DNA from: Agriotes lineatus
Taxonomy: Eukaryota > Arthropoda > Insecta > Coleoptera > Elateridae
Direction: 5' to 3'
Assembly: GCA_940337035.1 (NCBI GenBank)
Contig: CALNHX010005797.1
Coordinates: 1 to 64,000, forward strand
Length of the DNA stretch: 64,000 nt
Shown: one piece after another, positions 34,386 to 45,367 of the stretch
Numbering within the stretch: position 1 is the first letter of the stretch
How the letters are laid out: each line of letters begins with the position of its first letter
Notes under the pieces: model-generated
What the model was told of the DNA's origin: nothing
Databases searched by the model: none
Seen by the model: the letters and a program-made list of their open reading frames with translations, nothing else
Position numbers and translations under genes: made by a program

Positions 34386-34811
34386 AAAATCTTTGTCAAA
34401 ATTCATCACAAAACCAAAAATAGTTTGTTTCCTAAAGTTGGTATTGTCATGGTCTTACGACTATTGATCTCGGTGTTGCTTTAGACTCAGAAATCAAGTC
34501 TTGTATTGGATTGGTCTTGAAAAGCCATGATTTCTAAATCTTGATATTGTTTTAGTCTTGGGTGTTGTCTCGAAGATACGATTAGACCAAGACTAGTTCG
34601 TATTCCTAAATGTTGGTATTGCCTTTGTTGTGATCTTGATGTATTGTCTTGACCGCGAAGGTTCAGTCATGGTCTTGCATTTTGTCGCGAGTATTTAGAA
34701 TACATCTGTATAAAGTATTTTCTTTTGATGTGATGGTTAACAGTACGTACATATTATTAGTTTAAACATAATTCAGAAGAAGCAGATGTGCGATTTAGCA
34801 GTATTAACTTG

Positions 34812-35128
34812 TCTTCACTAAGCTCGGCAGCATTCTGACTACTGATCTAAGTGTTGAAAGTTCCTGGCCCGGTAATTTTTTTTTTTAATAAAAAAATGAG
34901 TATGAAATTCACTACAGAATGCCATAATTCGGAAGTGACGTAAAGCAGAAGGTCACATTTTACTATTAACTACGATGTGTAGCATGTAAAAAATTCCTTG
35001 CTAGGGTTAAGCCTATTGAGTTTCGGCAAAATTCTAAGTAAAGATTTGACCATTTGACCATAACAGTTAGTGTCTAAGGTACCTGGTACTACGCATGCCT
35101 AAACCTTGTCCATAACAAACAACAAACA
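34812..35128 (+). mobile_element. tRNA-derived SINE (family 1, copy 2, diverged)
   Basis: Homologous along its length to 62914-63232: AGCATTCTGAC.ACTGATCTAAG head, then CTACAGAATGCCAT.ATTCGG, AGCATGTAAAA.ATTCCTTG and TGTCTAAGGTACCTGGTACT. The promoter boxes have decayed. It ends at an ACAAAC-rich tail. Confidence 0.82.
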
Positions 35129-35484
35129 CTTTTGTTGAATGCGTGTGCTTCAACAGTGCTACCGCTTAAAATGGAAGACTATATTTTCTGTAATTATTAG
35201 AATTTCTGCTTCGAAAATCAAGGAAAATACAGAGCAATATTGGTACTGTCTAGGTCTTAGGTTTTGTCTCAAAAATCAACAACAGTCGAACTGTAATCAT
35301 TGTACACAGATTTCGTTTTATCTTAGTCTTGAGCCTTATTTCAAAAATCAAGACCAAAACCATGCATAGCGGGTTACCCAACTTTGGTATTGTGTTGGTC
35401 TGCTATTATTGATGTCGGTCTTGCTTTAACCTCAAAAATCGAGTTTTGTCTTGTATTAGTCTTGGTTTTCAAAATTCGATATTG

Positions 35485-37300
35485 AATTGTTTTACATAAA
35501 GCAGCTGAAGAAGCAATTGGAAGAAGAAAAGTAAATCTAAACAGCAGACAGAACACAAAACCATGGTTCACACTGGAGATCAAAGAGGTAACGAAAGAAG
35601 AGAAAAAGGCATTTCTAGAATCTAAAAGTAAACAGACTGGGGGGGGGGGGTTACGATGATTATGTTAGAATCTGGAAGTTATTAAGAGGTCTAAAGAAAA
35701 ATACAAATAAAGACATAGAAGTAAAACCGGGTGACTGAGGCAAAATGGGAACAGTATTTTGAACAACTTTATGACAATAGCAACAACGAAAACGAGGAAG
35801 AGGAAGAAATAGAAGAAGGAGCTGGTGGAGAACTCGAAAACATAATAACAACAACAATGGCAATAGAACAAATGAGGGACGCAATTAAAAAGTTAAAAAA
35901 CAGAAAAACCCCCAACGAAGACGCCATAAGTAACGAATTAATCAAATACGGCGGAGAATCGCTTTTACGAGAGATAACAAAATTATTTCAAGTAATAATA
36001 AACCAAGGCAAGGTTCCAGCAGAGTGGAAACAGAGTGTCACCATCCCATTATTTAAAAAAGGCGATAAAAAAGAACCATCAAATTATAGAGACATAACAC
36101 TATTAAACCTCGTTATGAAACTCTTCACAAGCGTAATGGCAACAGATAGCATTAGCACAATCCATATAAGTGAAGAACAACAGGGCTTCCAAAAAAGCAG
36201 ATCAACAATAGACGCCATATTCATCATTTGACAACCCGTAGAGAAAGCACTCGAATATGACACGCCTGCTTTCATTTGTTTCATAGATCTAACGAAAGCA
36301 TTTGACCGCGTAAAACTTAAAGACATCATACATATATTAAAAGAAAAAGGGATCTCTCAAGAATACATTAAACTAATAAAAAACATAAACACCAACAACA
36401 CAACAAAAGTAAGGGTCAACAAACAACTTACAAAAGGAATAAAAACAAACACGGGAATTCGTCAAGGAGTTAGTCTAAGCCCACTACTGTTCAATCTCAT
36501 CATGGACAAGATAATAGAAGCCGTGAAAACACGTGATCTCGGTTACAAGCTTGGAAATAATCTTATAAATATCTTATGCTATGCGGATGATGCAGTTTTA
36601 ATAGCGGAGTCTGAAAATGGCTTACAAAGACTTCTCCATACATTCAAAATTGCTGCTGAAACATATAACATGTCAATCTCTAAAACAAAAACAAAATCAA
36701 TGACCATCTCAAAAGAACCATTACGCTGGAAATTGGTAATAGACAACATATCAATAGAACAGGTAATGGCCTTTAATTACTTAAAATTTCAAGTTGTGGA
36801 AACCTTAAAAACAAAGTGAGGAAACAAATAAATAAAGCAGCCACCATCTCGGGGAATCTAAAACAAGTTATATGAAAGAGTATATAAGACCTGTGTCAGG
36901 CCGGTGCTAACATGCGCAGCCGAGACCAGAACTGACACCATTGTAACTAAAAAACAGATGAGAACAACTGAAATGAGAGCTTTAAGACCAATAGCCGGAC
37001 ATACACTATGGAACAGACAAAGAAACACATACATAAGGGAAAAAATGCAAAGTGGGAGACGTGGCACGATGGGTACGAGCAAGAAGGCGCGAGTGGAACA
37101 AACAGGACGGCAGACAATCGGCTCGTCAAAATAGCTCGCAATGAAAAGCCAAAAGGAACACGACCACCAGGAAGACGCTCAAACAGATGGCGCGATAGCT
37201 GGCAGTCAGTATCACAAAACCAGTAAAGTTCAAGGCAAACAGAGGAATGCAACCCAGAATAAACAGGCGTTTCGCCTTACAAAAAGAGGAAGAAGAAGAA
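35485..37300 (+). pseudogene. LINE reverse-transcriptase ORF, 5' truncated
   Basis: Starts inside the endonuclease-RT linker (AAEEAIGRRKVNLNSRQNTK, PWFTLEIKEVTKEEKKAFLE), has a G11 slip near 35640, then KWEQYFEQLYDN, an acidic insert, IEQMRDAIKKLKNRKTP, ISNELIKYGGESLLREI, VTIPLFKKGDKKEPSNYRD, a stop near 36230, CFIDLTKAFDRVKLKDII, GIRQGVSLSPLLFNLIMD, INILCYADDAVLIAE (YADD box) and, after a frameshift near 36800, LTCAAETRTDT and RPPGRRSNRWRDSWQ. Ends in GAA repeats. Flanked by GATATTG duplications. RTE-like in its tail, but clade uncertain. Confidence 0.88.
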
Positions 37301-37450
37301 GATATTGTTTTGGTCTTGAGTGTTGTCCCCAATAAGTAAAACGGTTGTCCCAAATATAAGATAAGACCAAGACTGGCTTGTATGCCCAAATGTTGGCATT
37401 GTCTTGGTATGACCATTGGCTTTGATAGTGTATTGACCACGAAGGTTCAA

Positions 37451-38325
37451 TTATAGATTTTCTTTACCATTTTCAGCAACCACTTGCGCTTAGAAGATGG
37501 TGAGTTTGTGTTAAAAGTACTACACACTCGTTGAAATTAAACAGCTGATATTTGAAGAGATGTTCATTTATCCGCGATATATCGGTCTGGCTCTATGGAC
37601 TGTTGGGAACTTGCCGACGCAGAAACATTTTGAGAACCACTGAGCGTGCCGGTTGTCGGTGACGTTTTTTGACAAACGCGATATTAGACGTTTATATGAA
37701 TTTTGTGGATACTAAATACCCATAAAAACTATACTGCAAGATTAATTCCATTGAAATATTAACTATGTTCTGTGAAAAAACGTCAAGATGAAGCCTTAAT
37801 GGTTGTGGTGAGTTTCAATTCTTTTTAAAAATAATTAAATTCTTAGTTAAAATTGGTTCGTTTTATAGAATATTCAGCCAGGTTTAAAGGTTTCCTGTAT
37901 TGGTTTTTGTTTGAAGCATTGTTCGGAAATAATATCACACCAGGTTTACGATATTTTAATCTTGGCATGCACAATAAGCCGTAATCAACTCACTGTGCTA
38001 CAACTTTCTTAAGTAAGTATCCCAAAGTCCAGTCTAAATAGCATATTATCTTTCAAAACATTCAGATATTTAAGTGGCTTTCTTGTAATATAAAAGCTAT
38101 AACAATTTGCAGGATACAATGTCTCTATTTAAAATAGGTATCTATGTAACTTCTGGGAGATTATTAATGCAGTGCTAGATCTGGTATCATTTAAGAACCT
38201 CACCCTTTCCCTTTTATACAATCAATAAAAACCACCTTTTTCGAAAACTGTCATCAAATGTTGACATTTTCGTTAAATTCTCACTAAGCAAAGTGATTCT
38301 TTTTTGTCACTTAACAGCGAAATAC
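37451..38325. other. No gene seen
   Basis: AT-rich, no long frames or recognisable repeats. Confidence 0.5.
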
Positions 38326-38372
38326 TTTTATGTTCTAGAACGCAAAACTGTTTTGCGTTCTAGAACATAAAA
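38326..38372. repeat. Perfect palindrome, 22-bp arms
   Basis: TTTTATGTTCTAGAACGCAA and its perfect complement around a 3-base centre (CTG). The core TTTTGCGTTCTAGAA is echoed in the larger hairpin at 38728-38845. Confidence 0.9.
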
Positions 38373-38572
38373 GAAATGTCAAAAAATTTGTAATTTTTTA
38401 GGAACTTATTTGTGATTTTATTAATTAAGTAACCCACATTAGTTTTATATTAAGTAATTTAAAATTTCAATAGATACTAATAACTATTATAAACTATTAT
38501 AAACATGACTAATTTATGTTGTACTACATGTAAATTGAAGGTGCCGATATTGCAGTGAGTTAAATTTATACG

Positions 38573-38612
38573 TCACTTTGACGTTTGTTAAACAATTCAG
38601 CAGGCCGTGGTT
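38573..38612. repeat. Orphan end of the P-like element family
   Basis: GACGTTTGTTAAACAATTCA then GCAGGCCGTGG matches the right end of the P-like element at 40804-42450. No matching left end was found nearby. Confidence 0.6.
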
Positions 38613-38727
38613 CAAAAATTAATTGTTTATGAAATATAAAATTGTCAATTAACGTTGACAGTTACCTTATTTAATTTTTTTATTCTCATACTACTTAGTT
38701 TTATTGCAGTTTTCGAAAAATCATTGT

Positions 38728-38845
38728 TTGCATCTGGAATGCGAAATGCTTTTGCGTTCTCGAATGGGTATTTTGCCTCGCTAAAGCTCGGCAAAATAAC
38801 TTCCATTCTCGAACGCAAAAGTAGCATTTCGCATTCTAGATACAA
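38728..38845. repeat. 118-bp hairpin
   Basis: Arms GAATGCGAAATGCTTTTGCG, TTCTCGAATGG, TATTTTGC pair with their complements around the apex CTCGCTAAAGCTCGG. AT-rich arms with a CG-bearing apex, as in the other hairpins. Confidence 0.85.
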
Positions 38846-39239
38846 AAATAGCCATTTTAATACTTTTATTTCATTATTTAAAAAAAATTAAACAAGGAAT
38901 ATGTGTAACACTGATATCGCTCGCTATGTACCATCGGAAGCAGAAAAATCTGGTACACATTTTTGAACGCACCTAATTCAATGTTCCATCATATTTCAGA
39001 TATTTTAATTACCTGAATTATGCTTCTTTACGCATTTTGTTTATACTAATATGCGTAAGCAGCTGATATGATCAAATATTAGAAATTTTTAAAACAAATT
39101 TATTAAATCAAGAAAGTATTTATAAAAACATTATAAAGAACAAATTATTTTAATAATTTGTCGCCACACCGTTGTAGTCAATTACCTACTTCTTGTAGTC
39201 GTTGGGACATTGAAGAGACTAACTGCCTTGTGTATACCT

Positions 39240-40790
39240 GAGTTATTTGATTCCAGACTTCTGTAATTTTTTGTCGCAGTTTGTCTCCTGTGTTAGGGCG
39301 AAAATTTTGTGTGTAGTACATATATATATATATTTGGTCATCAAGCCCCAGGCTTTCTCAATTGGATTTAGATTGGAGCTTTTGGATGGCCAATCTAGTA
39401 CTCAAATGTGGTTCTCTTTAACTCGTTAACGATGCGAGTACGATGGACGGAGGAAATAATCCTAGAAGTATTTTTTTTTAAATGCGAAGACTTGTTGGAG
39501 TTCACCTGTTGAAAAATGAAATTCTCTCGATACTCGCGACGAACTAATGGCACGCGTTTAGCATCTCTTTTATAACTATGCAGGACCCTGGACGTCTCGA
39601 ACCAATGCATTCCCAGCAGAGATGTGGTAAATATAGATGCAAACATGCCACTGCAACTGTGTTACTACATGTATGATATAAGCACAAACACACTTTTAAC
39701 AAGCTGTCTCTTTCAAATGCACCTAAAATTCGTGGTGGTCCACAGTCTCTCTCTTTCTAAGAGGTACCTAATGTTTGATTGGTTGCTAAAGCAGAGCGGT
39801 AATTTTAAACCGTCTTTCAGGATCGCTATCCACCTCGCGAGAAGAATATCATCTTGCTAGTCGTTAAATTTAAAAACTCAAAACTGAACGACGATCAAAC
39901 CCCAGTAAAATCGAACTTTATAAATAAACATTTAAATCTCCCTTTGTCGCCCGAACGGCTGTTATTCTTATCGCTCTGCAGCCGACCCAGCGTGCTCGCT
40001 GGTTTTGTGTTTCATGCTTGCGCTCGCATCTATCGCTATTCTCGGACTTCGGCCGTTGGTCGGCTCGATATTTAAAATTGTTTGAGGTGCACGTTGCCCT
40101 TGCTATCGAATTTGTCGAAGAGAAAGCTTCTGCGACGCCCAATTTCAGTGTAAATAAACGCAAATATGACAACTGACAACTGTAAATATGGTGTAATTGT
40201 AAACACACAGGTTACGCGAGTGCAGAAGTACGTTTAATATTTTGATGCTCATGCACTGCCCCGGTAACGTCCAGTACCACTTAGAGGGAAAGAGACGATG
40301 GTTGTACAAACATTTACAATAATATGAAAAGAGACAAAATGAAAATCGTATGTTGTACATGTTGGAACATAAGTATGTTCTTAAGTAAATAGTGTGTTTG
40401 AATCTATATTTACCACATCTCTGATCCCCAAACGTTTACAGAAGTGACCGGCTGCGTTGACGGATCTTGTCCATTGTATCGGGTTCTTTTGGGTCTGTAA
40501 ACTCTGACACTACCAGTATGATATAATTAGAATGTTTTCTCATCTGAAAAAAATACGTTATCTCACAAATCGTTTTGAAGGATGTCTTCACGAGCAAACT
40601 CTAATCGTTGATTTTGGTTTGCTTCAGTAAGAAATACTTTTCAAGCTGCTGAACGGTTAGGTAGTTTGCTTTCTTTAATTCTGCGATATGCTTGAAAACC
40701 AGATGCAGGGATATTTGTAGCAGTAATAAATAGCTGTGTCGAAAGGATTTTCTCTAAGATGATTGAAGAGACGATTATTGGCCTCAGCAT
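39240..40790 (-). pseudogene. Tc1-like transposase, broken, with a hAT insert
   Basis: Two parts on minus flank the hAT element at 39617-40423. The upstream part (40790-40425) shows SVRVYRPKRTRYN-like blocks (frame-shifted) such as VNAAGHFCKRLG region and FRPKR, typical of the Tc1 catalytic core. The downstream part (39610-39240) reads VPLVRREYRENFIFQQ, SSVHRTRIVNELKRTTFE, VLDWPSKSSNLNPIEKAWGL. LNPIE is the third catalytic block (DD34E type). The second-D block is disrupted by about 15 extra codons, and N replaces D in SPDLNP. Clearly inactive. Confidence 0.75.
39617..40423. mobile_element. hAT-type element, 807 bp
   Basis: Ends CAGAGATGTGGTAAATATAG and complement (28 of about 30 bp match). 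Flanks ATTCCCAG and ATCCCCAA are an 8-bp duplication with two changes. Interior has no transposase; it contains a TATA-like TTTATAAATA and a GC-rich block (39940-40070). Confidence 0.83.
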
Positions 40791-40803
40791 TTGATAGTCT
40801 AGG

Positions 40804-42450
40804 CACGGCCTGCTGAATTGTGTGACAAAACGACAAAAGTCACTTTATACGGCCTGGGCACAGAATAATACCCTAAATCAGAATGGCCTCTCTGTGTCGG
40901 CGCTTTTGATGTCAGCATACTCAATTTTTGTGACCTTGAAATTGTCCGCCAAGATCCTAGTGGTGTGCAGAGGCGGTAAATTCAAAATTATGCTCCTAAA
41001 TTTTAAACTGAACAGAAATATCCGTACGTTTCAAGTCCATGCAATTTATATGAAAATGCACAGTACACCATGTGCCACCAAAAGATCTTTTCTGTGCACT
41101 CATATTAAATTAATATTTTAAAACCACTTGCACAAAAAAACATAACCTTCTTATAAGGGGTCATTGACAGCCACAAGTACATGTGTAAAATATAGAAAAC
41201 AGCTGACTGCACACCACCAGAACTCGCGCATGCGCAAAGAAAAAACTAGCTGAATTTTAAGCCAACAGGCCATTCTGTATTATTCTGTGGCCTGGGCATA
41301 TGTGAACTTTTGCGATTTTCCGCAGAGCGCTGTATACCCACGAGCGGGAATTTCAAATTGGCAAATTTGCAATTTAACATCAGTTACCAATTGACTACGA
41401 TGCAAATATTTATCAGTTTCCTGCTAGTTTGTGTATTTTCTTATTTACGTTATTTACGTTCACAGTTTAATTTGTTGATTAAGTTATTCGTTTTTATTGT
41501 TTACTGTTTGGTTTTGATGTTGTTTAAAATGGAAATGGGTTCTACATATTGTACGTATAAAAGGTGTTGTATTGCAACCTGCAAATATACAAATTGGAGA
41601 AGATCTTGTCATGAATTTCCCTCAAGTCAAGTTTTACTAAGGAAATGGTTTGAAAGCTAAATTTAAATTATGGCACTGATCCTTCAAACCACGTACGTGC
41701 TAACAATTTCTACTTCTATTTAAATACAGATAAACATCGAAAATCACAAGAAAGAAATCATTTGTAGTTTGTATTGTGGAGAAAGTTGTTTGCGAGTAAC
41801 TTCTGGGCGAAGACTATTAAGCACACTGCAGTGCCTGTACTTATGGTACCTACATTTTTAATTATTACATTTACAGATCGGTGTTTAATAAAACAAAGAA
41901 CTTTTACATTTTAATTTTAAAAATCTTACACAGTTAATTACACATAAACTACAACCTTGTAATAGCATACAGAACAAAATACTTCATTACTATTACCATC
42001 TTGTAACATCTTCCAAATTTATAAGAATAATACGATTATCTGCATATCACATTCGATTTTAGAGAAAATGTGTGAGCGATCCTAAAAATACCGGCCTGAA
42101 AATATTACTTTGTCTTCTACTACGAATGGAGCTCAAAATCTCTCTCAATAACAATTTTAAAACTATAACAATTTAAGATATACGTACACGGCACTGTAAA
42201 TAGATTATACTATTCATATTTACATTAAATTCAAAGCAATAGGTCCTTATTCTACTGATACTGCATTTGAAGAATCGTTGTTAAAACACGTATTTGCCAT
42301 GACAGCCGCTGTCATTTAAATGTCATCATGGGTATGTGGCGCCAAAACGGTGAAAAGTGGCATTTTTTCAGAAATGAAAACAACAATGATTTTCAAAACA
42401 ATGCCCAGGCCGGATAAAGTGACGTTTGTCACACAATTCAGCAGGCCGTG
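40804..42450 (+). mobile_element. P-like element with THAP remnant
   Basis: Inverted ends CACGGCCTGCTGAATTGTGT (then GACAAA, TCACTTTAT and CGGCCTGGGCA further in) at 40804-40865 and about 42397-42450, flanked by the exact 7-bp duplication GTCTAGG (40797-40803, 42451-42457). P superfamily elements make 7- or 8-bp duplications and encode THAP-bearing transposases; a THAP remnant lies at 41529-41840. The rest of the interior is non-coding. Ends of the same family recur at 38573 and 52573. Confidence 0.72.
41529..41840 (+). pseudogene. THAP zinc-finger remnant of the P-like element
   Basis: Frame from ATG 41529: MEMGSTYCTYKRCCIATCKY, TNWRRSCHEFPSSQVLLRKW, FES then stop. C..C, H.FP and W match the first half of a THAP domain. 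At about 41790-41840 the pieces LRVTSGRRLL and AVPVL resemble its second half, after stops and a shift, possibly across an intron. No catalytic domain remains. Confidence 0.68.
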
Positions 42451-43409
42451 GTCTAGGAGCACCAGAGCGTATCCCATCATAGCTACTGCTCAATCTTTTC
42501 ATTCGCTAGCATAACTTGTTTTTACTTACGCCAATATCATCTGCAAAGTGTCTTATACTTACCCCTTTTAAAAAATTGAAATGTCATGTAAAAATAATCA
42601 CAGGCAAACTGTAATTACACAACCGCAACGAGCTGTTCCAAAACGTGTACCAGTTTTTTTCTGCTACCGATGTACCTATAATATCAGCAAAGAGGGCTTG
42701 CTTTTTGAAACTCCCATCGAACGAGTTCTGTCAGTCTTCTTTATTACGTTTGTACACAAACAAATGTACTTTGTTTGCGATAATTTTACCAAATTCCGAA
42801 TTTGACCAGGCCACATCTTTGTGAGCTAGTTCGCCCATGATGATCCCTCTGTATTTCAGACTAGCGACTTTCCACATGGCGTCGAAGCTGAGTGATCCAT
42901 ACCTCGAACTTGGCAAGTCTTGGTAAGTACACTACAACGTAAATATTTGTAGACTATTCTCTATATGGAGATTTAAATACCCACCTGCATTTTCCTCAGT
43001 AATTTTTTTCCTACTCTTTTCTCCGTTGCTAAAAATATATTTTTTTAAATATTCCGTGTCCAAATTAAGCTTGCTATTGACAATCTTACTTGGTTTATTG
43101 AATTCTGACATGAGCTGAACGAGCAACGTTCCATGCAAGTTCAACCTTGCAAACTGTAGAACTTGGCTCTTTTCGTGTTCCAAATCTTCGAATTTCAAAA
43201 ATGTATGTAAACACATGACGATATTAGACTGGTTTTCTTCGGGTTCGTAGCAGTTAAATGCCTTCATTATACTCTGTAATAGTATAAAACAACAGTAGGT
43301 TATTAACGATCATAGATTAATGTATGTACCTGAACGAAACTGCTTTGTTGATTATCATTTGTATGCCTGCCCTAGTGATAAGATAATTCCAGGATGGCCT
43401 GCTTCGAAA

Positions 43410-44582
43410 ATGTACTGGAAATGATCTGCTAACTCGTCAAACATTGCTTCAAACTAAAAAGTCGGGGATTAATGATCATTATGTACTGTGCGATCACCTA
43501 CAAACTATACTTGTACTAATAGAAAAGGCTACAGAGTACAATATACAGCTCTATTTGGGATTCATCGACTATGAAAAAGCTTTTGATAGCATAGAATTTT
43601 GGGTAGTAAAAAGAGAAATGCAAAACTGCACAATTGACACGAGATACATTGAACTCATCGAAAGCTGCTACGACCAAGCAACTAATATATACCGACTACA
43701 CACTAACATCAACGCTATATCCCCAGTTATTTACAGCCACACTCCACAATGTTTTCAGGAGCCTTAACTGGAACCAAATGGGAATAAATATAAATGGATA
43801 AAGACTAAATCATCTGAGATACGCAGATGACATAGTTATAATATCGGATAATATTGAATATCTCAAGGAAATGTTAAAAACTCGCAATGATAAATCAAAG
43901 AAAGTAGGCCTAAAAATGAATTTAGAGAAGACAAATGGAATAACAAATACAGTAAATATCGAAGATATAATAATAGAAAATCAAAAACTAGACTGGATGG
44001 ACGAATACGTATATTTGGGACAACAAGTTAAACCCGACAAAAATAACCAATCAGCAGCGGTAGATAGACGAATCAGACTGGGCTGGGCAGCATTCAGAAA
44101 ACTGAACGGGATCCTAACAAATAAGAATATCCCACAATACTTAAAAACTAAAGCATTTGACTCTTGCGTGCTCCCAGTAGTAACTTACAGTACACAAACA
44201 CGGGTATTCACGAAATGAAATATAGACAAATTAGCGGAAACACAACGCTCCATGGAAAGAGTTATGCTTGGTACAACACTGCGACATCGAAAACCAAATG
44301 ACCACATAAGGAATATCACCAAGGTCAAGGTCGAGGACATCATAGAAAAGCTAACCCGACAAAAACGGAGATGGGCAGGCTACAACGAAAGATACATAGA
44401 CAAAAGATGGAACAACATTATTCATACATGGGGACCATGGACCAAAAAAAAGCCAGGGATGCCCACAGATTGCGGGTTTTAATTGGACACAAAGAGGGAG
44501 AGACAGCGACATATAGAAAAGCTTAGAGGAGGCTTACGTTCAATATTGGACACATTTGCTATGAAGGAAGAAGAAGAGCTAT
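43410..44582 (+). pseudogene. RTE-like LINE fragment inside the NOP9-like gene
   Basis: Opposite to the host-type gene. Reads DHLQTILVLIEKATEYNIQL, GFIDYEKAFDSIEF, TRYIELIESCYDQATNIYR, a break near 43740, LNHLRYADDIVIIS (YADD box), GLKMNLEKTNGI, EYVYLGQQVKPDKNNQS, AAVDRRIRLGWAAFRKLNGI, QRSMERVMLGTTLR, KRRWAGYNERYIDKRWNN. Several stops and shifts; the 5' half is missing. The 3' end is GAAGGAAGAAGAAGAG, the GAA tail shared by RTE copies here. Confidence 0.87.
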
Positions 44583-44589
44583 TCAAAAC

Positions 44590-45367
44590 TTTTATTTTGT
44601 TATCCGCTTATAAAGAAAACAGTCGGTTAACCAATCTTATATAACGGCTAGTGTTGCTACAAGAGCAAAAGTTTTACTGAAGACTACAAAAGTAATTATA
44701 TTAGTGAAACCGCATGGAGTGTAGGCTTTTGAGCTTTTTTATTCGGATAACAGACCTTATTTGTGTGAATAAATTGCACAAAAGGGAACCGTGGTTCAAA
44801 TTTATGGAAAATTAACAAAGCAAGTCTAAATTATTCAATCAACCAAAATCGGACACAATCTTAGGGTTAGCCTGAATCCAATAGCCGGATAAAAATGATT
44901 ATCCAGATAATTTAAAATAAAAATATACGGTACCCCCCACCCAAGAAAAGCGCCCTTCCGCGCTTTCCAAGAATACTTCGATACTCAGCATCACTCTGTT
45001 TCGCTAATACAATGAAATACTATGAACCAGTTATTTATAAAAAAAAAAACAAAAACAAAATTTTTTTTGCCGACGACCATAGCTCAAAAGTTGATGTTGC
45101 CTTCATTTTCGGAGGACCTATCGTATGAAAACGATCCAAGACTTCAGGAAGGTTCCTGGCGACCGGAATCGTGTACACATACGAACATACATCCCCCGCA
45201 CAGCACGTTTAGGCACCCCCCAATACGGGGGATTGATCTAGTGGGCTGGGATCTTCACCAAAAGATCCGCACCGCCGAGACGGAGATTTGATATAGTGGG
45301 TTTATTAGTCGGTTGGCTCGAATTTTAGAGATATTTGACTCAGAGTGGTTTTCGATATGAGGGAATT
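44590..45367. other. No gene seen; expected NOP9 exon not found here
   Basis: This is where the exon between blocks 1 and 2 of the NOP9-like gene should lie. I find no matching coding sequence on minus; the 89-codon plus frame at 45022-45291 has no recognised domain. Confidence 0.5.

Larger units (their letters stand above)
34420..37450. repeat. Duplicated GTCTTGG-rich repeat, one copy split by a LINE
   Basis: Segments rich in TTGTCTTGG / TAGACCAAGAC occur at 34420-34690, 35240-35480 and 37301-37450. The copy at 34540-34600 (GATATTGTTTTAGTCTTGG then GTGTTGTC, ATTAGACCAAGACTAG) is continuous where the second copy is split at GATATTG (35478-35484 and 37301-37307), so it serves as an empty-site reference for the LINE insertion. 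Confidence 0.75.

Noticed and set aside
41310..41528. N-terminal extension of the THAP frame (MRFSAERCIPTSG...)
   Set aside because: Hydrophobic and unlike THAP proteins; the ATG at 41529 immediately before the first cysteine fits better.
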